Shown: positions 48,201-60,006 of the stretch, one piece after another
How the letters are laid out: every line of letters starts with the position of its first letter
Position numbering within the stretch: position 1 is the stretch's first letter
Source: Hyaloscypha bicolor E
Taxonomy: Eukaryota; Ascomycota; Leotiomycetes; Helotiales; Hyaloscyphaceae
DNA length: 64,000 nucleotides
Reading direction: 5' to 3'
NCBI RefSeq assembly: GCF_002865645.1
Contig: NW_020194575.1
Coordinates: forward strand, 1-64,000
Notes under the pieces: generated by a model
What the model saw: the letters and a program-made list of their open reading frames with translations, nothing else
What the model was told of the DNA's origin: nothing
The model's database searches: none
Translations under genes and position numbers: made by a program

Positions 48201-51200
48201 ATTTTTATTTAAAAATAATATTAGATAAAACTAATATTTTTATATAATTCTAATTATAAAATATAAAAGTAAAATAAATAAAAATAAAAGCCTTCTAGTA
48301 ATTAAAGATAATTACTTAATTAAGATTTCTAAATAAATTTATACTTTTAGATTTTAATATTCTAATATAATATTTATTACTTGAAAATTATAATTATAAT
48401 TTTCTTTTTAGAAATAAAAGAAATTATAAGTATTTTATTTTTATATTCTAGAAATTATAGCTAAATTTAATATAACTAATTATATATAACTTATATAAAG
48501 ATATTTTTAAGCTCTTTAGTTCTTAGGAAATATTTTATAGATTTATTTCTTTATTAATAAAAATATTCTAATAATAAACTAGATATTTATCTAGAGATTA
48601 ATAGACTTTATTAGTTTATAAATTAAATATAATAAAGATAATAAAATAAAATACTTATAGATTTATAATATCTATTATTTTAGAAATAATAATAATAACT
48701 TTATTTTTATTCTTTTTAAAAACGCTTTCTAGAAACCGGAAAAGTATTTTATTATTAGTAATTTTAATATTTATTACTTTTCTTAAAATAGATATTATAC
48801 TAATAAATTATAGAAATTATTAATTAGTTTAATCTAATTTCTTTATTTAAGAAAGATATTTTAATATAAATAAAAAATAAATCGGAATTAATAATTAATT
48901 TTATTCTAGTAAATTATAATATTATCTAGAGATTAATTAATTATTAGGCTCTTATAAATCCGAAAAATAGTAATAGATCTAATTACTATCTAATTCTAAT
49001 CTAAATCTAGCTTAATTTATCTAAAATAATAGCTCTAATTTAAAAGAATTAGATTATTATTAAACTAGAAAAGTTTTTATAAAAGCTTTAATTTAAGAGT
49101 TTTATTTATTATTTATAAATATATAATTAGTAATTATAATATATTAAAGCTTATTTATAACGGAATTATTATTATAATCTAGTAAACTATTATAAATATA
49201 ATATTAAATCTCGAAATTATAAAATAGTTTAGAATAGAATTTATATCTAAATATAAGAAAAAGATTTAAATTATTAACTAATTCTAATATAAGTAATAAG
49301 ATAATAGAATACCCGAGAATTAAATTAAATTTATTAAGGCCTATAATATTAAAAATAAATATATTAAGAAATACTTGTTTTAGATATATTATAAATAAAT
49401 TAATAATATAGCCGGAAATTTTATTAAATTATAAAAGCTTATAAAATAAATAAGAAATCGAGAATTTATTTATTAAAGCTTTATTTTCATTTTATAAAAA
49501 TAAAATAGAAGTCTAATTATAGAAATAAATAAGAAAATCTATTTATTTTATAAAAGATTCTTTTTTAAGCTTTCTAAAGCTAATCTCGAAAATATTTTTA
49601 ATTTTAATTATAATAGATATTTTAAAGATCTTTATTAGAGATTTAATAAAAATAATATAATTTTAATTAGCTATTCGGAAATTATAATAAATAAGATTAA
49701 AATATTATTTATAAAAACTAAGACTAATAAGATTTCTAAAAACTTAGAGATTCCGAACTAGATCTTATATATATATTAATAATTCTTAGTTTCTTATATT
49801 ACTAAAATTATAAATATAAGCCTATAAATTAGCCTATATTTATAATAATAATAAATATTAATAATTATAATATTATAAAAGCTAGTAAAAGAAAACTATA
49901 TTATTTCCGAGAACTATTAACTAATTACTTTTCTTAATATTATAAATAAGCTTATAAAATTAGTTATTATAATATATTTAATATATTAAATAGAAATATA
50001 TAATATTTTTCTAAATAGCTATATTAGAAGTAGGAAATTAAAAGATATAAAATATAAGTTCTATATTTTAATAAAATAGGTTTTTATAAATATTAATATA
50101 ATAATTTCAAGTAAAAACTATAAGCCAGACTTAAAAGCTAAAAAGAAAATAGTATTATTATTTGTATTTAATATTTCTAATATATTTAATAATATCTTAT
50201 ATAAGAAATTTATTTATAATCTCAAGAAATATAATATACTAGTAATAATAATAGCCTGAATTACTAATTTTCTTATAAATAAAAAAACTATAATTGAGTT
50301 CTTGAAATATATCTCGAATAAAATTAAAATACTAATAAATATTTTATAAGATTTCTTATTCTTATTTATTCTCTATTTATTTTATAATACTAATCTTATT
50401 TATAACTTTATAAATAATTATATTTATAAATTAATAAAATAAATTAATAATATAGGAATTTTAGTAATAAATAACTTAATAAAAGAAAACTTAAGAGCCT
50501 TTAAAAAAGAAATTATTAAAGTAAAATATTAAGCTAAAACTTATATATTAGTTTTTATATTAAATAAATTCGTTATTTAATACTTTTTAAAGAACTCAAA
50601 ATAATTTATTAATATATTAATTATAATTAAAAATATTATAAAAAAGCTAAAAAAAAGTATATCTAAATACTAGAAATATAATTTAATAATTATTTTATTT
50701 ACTATTTTTAAAAAATAAAATAAATAATAATAAAAAGACTAGAAATTCTTTTATTAATTATAAGTTCTAGTTAGAAATTCTTATTCTAGAATATATAAAA
50801 GATATATTAGAATATAATAGTTCTAGTAATTTTCTTTAAATTATTAATATAGTTTATAATAAAGTAATAGTTAGACTTATAGAATTTCTAGTAAAAAACC
50901 TATTATATTTAAAATAGTTTAAAAAATAAAAAATAAAATAAAAATCTTTATTATATTAATATCTAATAGAAATAATTACTTTAGTATTTAATTTCCTAAT
51001 AATATATAATAATATTAAGAAAATTAAACTAAAAAAAATCTTTCTTATTTTTCTATAATAAGAGAAGCTATTAGTTACTATTTTAAATAATATAAAAGTA
51101 ATTATTAGAAACTATTACTTTATTATTTTATATTATAAATTATATATATATAATATTTATACTAATAATAATAGCCTTAATAATATAATAGAAATAATAG

Positions 51201-51686
51201 TTATTATATTTAATTCTAGATATAAGAACTATTTATATTATATTAGGTATTATATTTATAAAGCTAAAAAGAAATATCTAGATATATTTAAGAACTTAAT
51301 TATTTTTATTAGGAAATTCCGAGATATTAATATAGCTTTTAACTTCCCGGTTTTATATTATTCCGAATTACTAATAGTAATTAATATCTAGGTAAATAAT
51401 TAAGCTTTATTTAAATAAGTTAGAGATTTCTAAACTTATTTTAGATAATATATTCTTAAGTCTATTATTAGAAAAATTAATAAGATATAAATATAAAGCT
51501 ATATTTTCTAATTTTTTTAATATCTTATATATAATAATATACCAGAAAATAAAGCTATAAATAAAGTAGTTAAATAAGCTAGTAAGCTTAAATTTTTAAA
51601 ATAAATAATCTTATAATTAGCTATTAAGATATAAATTAAGAATAAAATCATAAAATAATAAGAAAGATAATAGAAAGCCATACTAA
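48201..51686 (+). pseudogene. Tad1-like LINE ORF2: endonuclease, RT, RNase H (broken)
   Basis: Non-LTR retrotransposon polyprotein read through stops. The AP-endonuclease catalytic segment near 48,746-48,790 reads ISNFNIYYFS (family VGDFNLHHP). The terminal SDHYPI motif is at 48,978-48,995 as SNYYLI. In the RT region, the 'SPILFLFYNADL'-like segment is near 50,355-50,400 and the catalytic box near 50,455-50,470 has lost both Asp (ILVINN for FVDD). RNase H near 51,386-51,600 contains VNNQALFK (family DNQAAI) and YNNIPENKAINKVVKQASK (family HxGVPGNExADxAAK). The order EN-RT-RNase H is that of fungal Tad1 elements. A pogo transposon interrupts it. Confidence 0.75.
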
Positions 51687-51688
51687 TA
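51687..51688. repeat. TA target duplication of pogo copy 1
   Basis: TA at 51,687-51,688 and 54,198-54,199 flank the terminal inverted repeats, as expected for Tc1/mariner-pogo insertions. Confidence 0.7.
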
Positions 51689-54197
51689 ATCAGATTTAAT
51701 ATTATATTAAAAGGGCTCTTTCTTTTAGTTAGAGAAAGCAAGTTATTTTAAGAAAATAAGATATCTTATATTAATTACGAAAATTTCTAATTTATATAAA
51801 ATACCTATAATAAAAATTAATTAATTTAATTACTACTAGCCTAAATTTCCCTGAAAATCTATTAAATTTAATAGTAATAGCTCGCCTAAATAACTTCTTT
51901 AAATATATACTTTTCTATAATATACTAGAGAAAAATAAGCTTTATAAGGCTATTTAGTTTCTTAAGGCTAATCCAGAAAAGATTTCTATAATTATAGTAT
52001 ATATATATTATATATAAAATAAAGATATAATAAAAAAAGTATAATAAAGAAAAAGAAAGAAAATAGAAGTAATAAATAAATAATAGAAAGAATATAATAA
52101 GATCCTATATTCTAATTAATATAAGGCATTAATTTAGTATATAGTATTATATATAATTAATAAAGAAAAGAAAGCCATAAAGCAAATAATTCTTTTAATA
52201 ACTAAAGAATACTCTAGAACTTTATATAATTAAGACAAAGCTTATTATAAGCTATTATATTAATCTCTATACTAAATAAAGCCTATATAACTAGTTTGAA
52301 ACTAAATATTATCTAGTATTAGAGGAAACTGAAATATATTATAGAAATCAGATATATAATATAAATAAGAAAGAAATACGAATTTATATATTTATAAGAA
52401 AGGAAATAGTTATTCTAATTAGAATTAAAGAAATATATATAGAAATACTAGAAAATCGCATATTTCTTATAATAATTAAGTATATATTTATAGATAATAA
52501 GATAATTTCTCTAGTAATAATTATTTCTAAAGTTATAATTATAGTTTTTTGGTTTTATAAAAATATAACTAGTTATAAGATTATTATAGTTTCTCTTATA
52601 GGATATATAAATAAGAATATTTATATAATTTAGTTAGATTATTTTATTAAATATAATAATTATAGTTCTAATAAGAAATAATATATTCTTTTAATTAATA
52701 AAGTAACTTATTATTAAATAGGTAATTTTATTTTAAAAGCTATATTTAATAAAATACGAATTATTTAATTCCTCTTTTACTAAATCTATTTATTTTAATT
52801 ATATAATATTAGTATTTTTGGGAAATAGAAATACTATTAATAAGTTAATATTATAAATATAATTTGCTTATATAAGCCAGAATATAATATCTAGTACTTC
52901 TTTTATAATTTTCCTAAAATAAGAAAAAAGACGTTTACTATTTATATAATTAAATATATCTCTTAGAATACTGGAATTTAGCTTATTAGTTTTAAAGTAA
53001 TATAGAGAAAGCTTAAGAAATATAGTAAAAAGAAAAGAAAAGATACTAGTCTTTAATTTTTAAAGTTTAGATCTAAATCAGAAACTGAATTAAATATAGA
53101 AAATATATGATTTATTATATTTATTTTTATTCCTATTTATAAATACTAATTACTTATTTTTTTAAAACTTCCTTCTTTATATAATAAATATGTTTTATAA
53201 CTTAATAATCTTAATAATAAGATTCTAAATACTTTAAGCTCTTTTCTTTATAAAGAATATTTAGTTATAATTAAGGCTACTAAGAACTACCTAATACTTG
53301 GAAGTTTATTAGAGCTAGATACCCAGAATACTTATAAGATATAGGTTAAATATTATAAGACTAAGCTAAATATATAGCTTAGTTTCTAAAAAGGGAAATA
53401 AATAAATATATCTAATATTCTAGAAAAAAAAAAGATTAAAGTAAGGAATATAATAGAGAAGAAGCTAAAGAAAGCTAAAAGATAGCTTATAAAGACTGAA
53501 TTAGCTAAAAAGGAAGCTTTTAAAAGAGTAGGAATTGCTATATAAATAATAGAAAGAGAGAGGAAGAAAATAGTAAGAGATTTAGAAATATAAGTAAAGA
53601 AGTAAATTATAATTATTTCTTCTAAGCTTTAAATACTAATTTATAATTCCTAGAATAAACCTATAGAAAACGAGCTTAAAGTTATTCGAATTAAATATTA
53701 ATTACTTTATAATAAGATAGCTAAGAAGTAAGCTGAATTTAATTATTTATAAGCTAAAAATTCTATAATCTTTATAAATATTTCTATTAATTCTATAGTA
53801 CTTATATCTAAATAAGCTTATTAGATAAAGAGAAACCCTTTTAGTTAATTATATATACGAGTAATATTAAAGGAGTTTAGGGAATTAGATAAGGAAATAG
53901 AAGAGAATATAAATAGTAGAATTAATAGAAAGAAAGTACTTCTATATTCTTTATTATTTGAATTAGTAATATTAACTAATTTAATAGCTCAAAATACAGA
54001 TTTTATAATATTAGAATAATAAGAGATTATATTCTCAAATCCGTATTAATTTAAGAATTATTTAGTTATATAATATAATTTAAATATCTGTAATTATATA
54101 GAAATTTCAGTATAATACGAGATATTTTATTTTCCCGAAATAACTTGCTTTTTCTAACTAAAGAAAAAGGCTCTTTTAATATAATATTAAATCTAAT
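51689..54197 (+). mobile_element. Pogo/Fot1-type DNA transposon, copy 1
   Basis: About 2.5 kb with terminal inverted repeats of about 65-75 bp (ATCAGATTTAATATTATATT... against the complement of ...AATATTAAATCTAAT). It is inserted at TA inside the LINE ORF2. Same family as 60,007-62,586, opposite orientation and more RIP-altered. Confidence 0.85.
51860..53960 (+). pseudogene. Pogo-type transposase, copy 1 (broken)
   Basis: DDE transposase with a long C-terminal extension, read through stops. The second catalytic Asp region lies near 52,690. The segment following it (about 52,770-53,010) reads YNISIFGKQKYY... then NTGI-stop-LISFKVI; copy 2 keeps NTGIWPISFKVIQRKL. A Lys/Glu-rich coiled-coil segment covers about 53,380-53,600. 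Catalytic residues are RIP-altered, so it is inactive. Confidence 0.75.
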
Positions 54198-54199
54198 TA

Positions 54200-55800
54200 T
54201 TATATAATAAAATTATTTACTTATTCTAATTAAAGCTATATAAGAATATTCTAGAGAAATTTAATAGATTCTTAAAGCCTACTATTACTATTCTAGTTAT
54301 AGTATAAACTAGTAAAATTATTACTAATATATATTTATAAAAAATTAGAAGATTTCTTATATTTATATATTAGAAATATAACTTTAATATTAAAATTCTA
54401 TTATATATTTTTATAATATATCTAGAATAGAAAAACCTATAGAATTAGATCTTTAGTAATATAATATATTAAAATATGAATTTTAATAATAAGAGAAAAA
54501 TTCTTAATAATTTCTATTTAGTAATATATATTATTAATTTCTTATTTTATATATAATTCTTTAAATAATTCCGGATTATTTTAGCTAATAATAAGGAATT
54601 AGAACTATAACTAATTCTAGTATATATTTAATTACTAAAGAGAAATATATTAAATATAATTATATAATATATTATATATATATAATTATATATAGGGCTA
54701 ACTAGCTAGTATGAATATATATATAAAATAGGTTCTATTTACTTCTTATTTTATAAAAAATTAATTAAGATTCTAATTCATTTATATATATTTATTTAAT
54801 AGGTTCTAAGCCTAGTAACTTTTATAAAGCTAAATTACCTAATTCAATTATTACTTTATAAACGAATAATTCTAATTCAAAGATACTTGGCTTTATAAGC
54901 CTCTATATAGAATTAAATTAAGGATATAGATTCCTTAATTACTATTGAAATTACTGAGATATTAGATTTCTTTTTTATTTCAGGAAATAATAAATATAAT
55001 CTTCCGAATATATTCGGATCTATTTAGTAATCTATATCTTATATAAAAAGAATTAATACGAGCTCTTTCTTATTTCCTAAACTAATAAATTAATTATTCT
55101 TATAAGCTATTCTTATTTTCTAATTTCCCGATATTAGAGTTTTCTATTAGTTTAAGAGCTATATAAATACTAAAATACTAGTAAACCTAATAATATAATT
55201 CTAGTAAACCTTAATTAATAAGAATTCTAATATTTCAATTTCTAAACTTATTTCTTTCTTTTATTAACTAATTTCTCTATCTTACTTAACTAATAATAGA
55301 ATAGATAGTTAAAGAGCTAATAGCCCAAGAATTATAAATAGTCTTAAAGTAGATATTTCCTATAAATAAAACGTTTATTTTATTAAGAAATACTTAATTA
55401 TAAGATATACTTTTCTTCTAACCTAATCTATTTCCTTATTATATATATATCCTTATTAATATTCTAATTAAATTCTTTAATACTAAATCTAATTAAGACT
55501 TTAAATCTAATTATACTAATTCGGAAATTAAAACTTTTTTCTTTAAATATATTTATCTAGATACTAAAGCTTTAAGCTCTCTAAATCCTGGATCTCTATT
55601 ATTTATATCTCTTTTTAGTTATTAAATTAAGACCTGAAATACGAATATATAAGAAAGATTTAACTAAAGAATTATTAAATACTATATAACTTTAATTAAA
55701 CTAGATTAATAATACCTTTATTAAGTATTCTATATCTAATTATTTAATTAAATAAGTAATATTCGATAATGGTTTTAGAAACTAGACTATTTGCTTTCTT
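54200..55800. other. AT-rich interval between pogo copy 1 and the Copia element
   Basis: Should contain the 3' remainder of the interrupted LINE and the 5' LTR/leader of the Copia element, but I could not delimit either. No coding sense is secure. A GAATATATTCGGATC segment at about 54,998-55,021 and scattered GC survive. Confidence 0.35.
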
Positions 55801-55849
55801 AGCTCTTATTATTATCCCGGAACTTAATAAATCTAACTAGATTAACTAG

Positions 55850-57480
55850 TATTAAAGAATTAATAATACTCTTATTAATAAGAACTATTTTTACTAGAAG
55901 CTCCTAAATAGAACCTTTTTTAGACTAGTTAGATTTATAAAGCTTCTTACTAAAATATAAGAAGCTTATTAAGCCCGATTTAATAAATAGAAGGAACTTC
56001 AAGTTTAAGAAAGAAATATTATAAGTAATAAGCTTAGCCCGACTACTTTTTTCTATTTATACTAAAATAAAGAAATATAATCTTATAAAAGATATATAAG
56101 AATCCGATCTCAAGCTACTTTTTATTTCTCTTAAAAAGTAATTCTATTTATAAGGCATTATTACCTTTAATTATTTCTAAAGTAATCTTCTTAACCTCTG
56201 CCTTAATAATTATACTAATATTATAAAATATAATAATATATTTATAAAACTTAATAGTAAACTATTTCTTCTTTCTAAAAGTATTTAATTATTTATATTC
56301 TAGATAGTAGGGCTATATTTAAATAATCTTCCGTTTATATATAATACTTTTAAATTATACTAGATCTCTTATAATAATTTTATTAATATAGCTAAAATAA
56401 ATATAATTCTCTCTGAACTTATATAAGCTATATAAAGAGAAAAGGCTCTAATATAATAATTATTCGGCTAAACTATTCTCTTATTATATATAAATCGAGA
56501 AGATAAAACGAATATTAAATATAAATACTATAGAAAACTATATTATATTAAAGTAAAATATATAATTAAGTATTCTTACTTAAAAGCTATTCTTAAGAAA
56601 TGTCTTAAGAAGAAATAAGAATACTAAGAAAAGAAATAGGCAAAATAGAAATCAAAATTATTTTCCGGAAACTAATCTATTTCTAAATAGAAGGAGTTCT
56701 TAATAATTACTTATAAATACCTGGCTATTTATAGGTATATTATATTATAATTCGAGCCTGTTTTCTAACTTAATAATTAGTAATTATAGAAGCTATAGTA
56801 GCTCTTTCTATAGGTTAATTATATCTAATAAAATAAGACTATTCTATAGCTAAAGCTAATAACTAATATATACTCTTGACTATAATATAAAAACCTATAA
56901 ACTCAAGCCTATATTTATATCTTAGTCCTACTTTAATATATAGCCTTACTTATATTAGGTATTATTTTACTAATACTTTTACTAGCCTTAATTATATAAG
57001 ATAGCTATAAGACACTTCTCTAAATCTTATTTCTATTTATATAGCTATATTTTTAAATATTTCTCTTTTAGGTTCCGGAATTCCTATTATTTATATTCTT
57101 TAGTATCTTAACTATTAAGTTTCTAATACTCTCTAGTAAAACCTATCGAGTACTATAATCTCTTATACCTAGCTTACTTATAGCCGCATTTATCCTTAAT
57201 AATAGTTATATCTAATATATATTTTATAAATAAGAATTCTTTAAGTTAATTAAACTATTAGATAATAGAGAAATTAATTAGATTATAGGTATTAGTAGAT
57301 ATAGCCTAGTATTATAAGAGAAAGAAATAGTAGTTCTACTAGTCCAGATAATAAAAGAGGATTTTAGATAGCTATAAATATCTAATATTATTTTCTATTT
57401 AGATCTTAAAACGAATTTTCTATTATATCTTAATTTTATTTAGAAGAATATAAAAGTATAGTTTAATAAATACTTAGTTA
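55850..57480 (+). pseudogene. Copia Gag and protease-linker region (tentative)
   Basis: The Gag part (about 55,850-57,050) is inferred from position and from a basic C-terminal segment near 56,590-56,690 (RRNKNTKKRNRQNRNQN). The linker just before integrase is clearer: about 57,330-57,480 reads ...LDLKTNFLLYLNF..KNIKVQF.KYLVTCLG, following the family pattern of the PR-INT junction (LPxLKxNLLSVxxLxxxG). Stops are frequent. Confidence 0.45.
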
Positions 57481-57494
57481 CGTGCCTAGGAGAA

Positions 57495-58130
57495 ATAAAA
57501 CCGGATTTAAATATAGTTCAAATACGATTTAAATTAAGCTTATAATTTAAAACTAATTTAATATTAATTTAAACCCGATTTGAAATTAATTTAAGATTAG
57601 ATAATTTAAGATCTTAAATTCGATTTTAAGTTTAAGCTAGCTTATAACTATTTTAATGTTTTATAAGTATTTTGAAAATTGATTTAGCGGTTTATAAGTG
57701 ATTTGAAAAATGTCACGTGACTTACATATATCGTCCTTTCTTTTAATTTATCTTTTTAATTAAATTCTATTACTTAAATTTTACTAGAGTACTAATAATT
57801 TAATAAGCCACGCTAGCGTCTTATAATCCTTAAAATCACGTGATTTAGCGTAACATATATATGAAGGCGCTATAATATATAAAGATAAAGATATATATTA
57901 ATTAACTTAAAAATAAAAATAAAAACTAGATTTTTTTGGGATTTTTAAATAAAAGTTTTAAATATAGTTTAAACTATTAAGCTAATACCTGTTTTATTAT
58001 AATAAAATAGGTTGAAATCAAATCTAAGCTCGATTTAAACCGGTTTAAAATCAGGACTTAAATCTAGCTTAAAATATCTTAAGCTTAATTTAAATTAGTT
58101 TTAAATTAGTTTAAAATATTATAAGAAAGT
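57495..58130. mobile_element. MITE-like insertion with imperfect inverted ends
   Basis: It separates the Copia linker (ending VTCLG at about 57,493) from its direct continuation (KYRITFEI at about 58,137). The two ends share the inverted 15-mer AAGCTTAATTTAAAT (58,081-58,095 and the complement at about 57,528-57,542), followed by loosely matching sequence. Inside, C/G-containing CpA sites are kept, including two perfect TCACGTGA palindromes (57,713-57,720; 57,836-57,843). No coding sequence. Confidence 0.5.
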
Positions 58131-58134
58131 AGTA

Positions 58135-60004
58135 AAGTATAGAATTACTTTCGAAATTAAAAAGAATAGACTAGTTATATTTATGGCCTCTATTTTATAT
58201 AACCTCTTCTATTTTAATATTAATTTCTTAATACTTAAGAAATAGATCTAATAACCCGAATATAATTAGAAAACCTATAATTTATATTAAAAGTAATAAG
58301 CCTATATTACTTATTTTAAGAAAGCCTTCCGTTTATTTAAACTAGTATAATAGATATTCTAGTATTAAATACTTATAGTATTTACTATAAAAAAAGTATA
58401 TATTATATAATATAAATGGCTTAGATATCTTAGTAAAGAAAATCTAGTTAAACTTAAAAATATAGTAGAAAATATAGACCTTTATAAGCCTCTAGTATTT
58501 TATACTTATAAAGCCTGCCTTAAAAGCTATATAATAAAGATATCTTATAAAGAATATATTATACTAGGAAAATATTCGAATAAACTAATTTATATAAATA
58601 TAGTTAGCCCCTTATATATAGCAGAAAATAATATAGAATACTTTATCTATTTCTATTATAATAAGACTAAAGAGATTAAGTACTATATTATAAAATATAG
58701 ATTCGAATTACTAGCCAAATTTAAGCTCTTCTAATAGTTCTATTATAGACGAATTATATAATTACAAATAAATAACGAGAGAGAATCCGTTTCTAAGGCT
58801 TTTTAGCTTTGCCTTATAAAAACCGGAATTTATTTTAAATTATTTATATTATATAACCCGGAGATAAACGGAGCTATAAAGAGAATTAGACAAATACTAT
58901 AGATTATTATTAAGATATTCTTAAAGAGCTTTAAATTCTCGAATAAATAATAGCCCGAACTACTTTAAACTATAGTTTACCTCTATATATAATAATCTTA
59001 TAATACTCTTAATATAATGTCTTTTTAAGTAAAAAACTTTTATAAATCATTTATTAACTACTTCTATATTATTGAGTTCTATATCTAGTTTATAGCTAGT
59101 AAATAAAATAAGAAAAAGCTAAAGAAAAATCAAGTAATAAAGAAATATCTTATTAGATATAAAAGTAATAATATTTATTAGATTCTTATAGATAATAATT
59201 ATATACTTAAGGCCTATATTATATATATTATAGAAAAGCATTCCGTATTTATCTAGGAGAAGTCTCTTAAATTCGGGCCTAATACTTATTCTAATATAAT
59301 ATTATACCTATAATCTTCTAAGCCTATAGCTAGCTTAAAGTATTTAGTAATACCTGATCTGCCTAATTCTTTTAAGAAATATATCTATTATACTAAAGCT
59401 AGTTATAATAGTAATATAGATATCTTACTAGACTTCTCTTAGCTATTATTATATAAACTAAGAACCCTATAATTTACTACTATATTAAATTCTTTAAATT
59501 CTTTTTAGGAATAATTCAGGTAATAGGCCCAATTTACTATTAAGATCCTACTAATAAGGAACTAACTAGAAGACTTTGCCTTTATTTTCCCTGAATTCTT
59601 AATATTCTATAAATTAATCCTATTACTTATTTCTTTACCGGATAATTAAGCAGACAAATATCCCGTAACCGAGTACTTCTTATTATTCCGAGTAATAATA
59701 CTAGTTAATAGCCTAATAGACGGATATCCGGAGCTCAATTACCCAGACCCTAATTCTCTGGACCCTATTTCTCTTATAGTACTACTAGCTATATAAGATA
59801 CTAGCCTAAAGGTCTATAATAATCCCAAACTTAATTAGCTTTTATATCTTATAGCTAAGGTCTCTCTTATAGAAGCTAACTTACCAGAACTATTCAAGTT
59901 ATAATATTTTAAGGAAGATATAGTAGATCCGGATTTCAATAAATAAATAGGTATAATAAAGGAGAAGTTCTTGTTCCTATAAGAGAATAAGACCTGAATA
60001 CTAA
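58135..60004 (+). pseudogene. Copia integrase and INT-RT spacer (broken)
   Basis: Pre-integrase segment about 58,137-58,240. HHCC finger region about 58,320-58,510 (Cys kept in 'PCLKAI/L' region near 58,516). Catalytic core: first Asp near 58,600 read as Asn (YINIVSP for YIDIVGP), second near 58,770 (INNERES for TDNGGEY), Glu near 58,884 read as Lys (NPEINGAIKR for NPExNGxxER). The C-terminal 'KKYLIRYKSNNIYQILIDNN' type segment lies at about 59,140-59,205. From 59,280 an acidic, Pro-rich spacer leads to the pogo insertion. Confidence 0.8.
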
Positions 60005-60006
60005 TA
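60005..60006. repeat. TA target duplication of pogo copy 2
   Basis: TA at 60,005-60,006 and at 62,587-62,588, flanking GTCGGAC...GTCCGAC. The Copia reading continues on both sides. Confidence 0.75.

Noticed and set aside
51517..51741. A 74-codon minus frame rich in Ile/Leu/Tyr.
   Set aside because: Spans the LINE/pogo junction antisense to both; a composition artefact.
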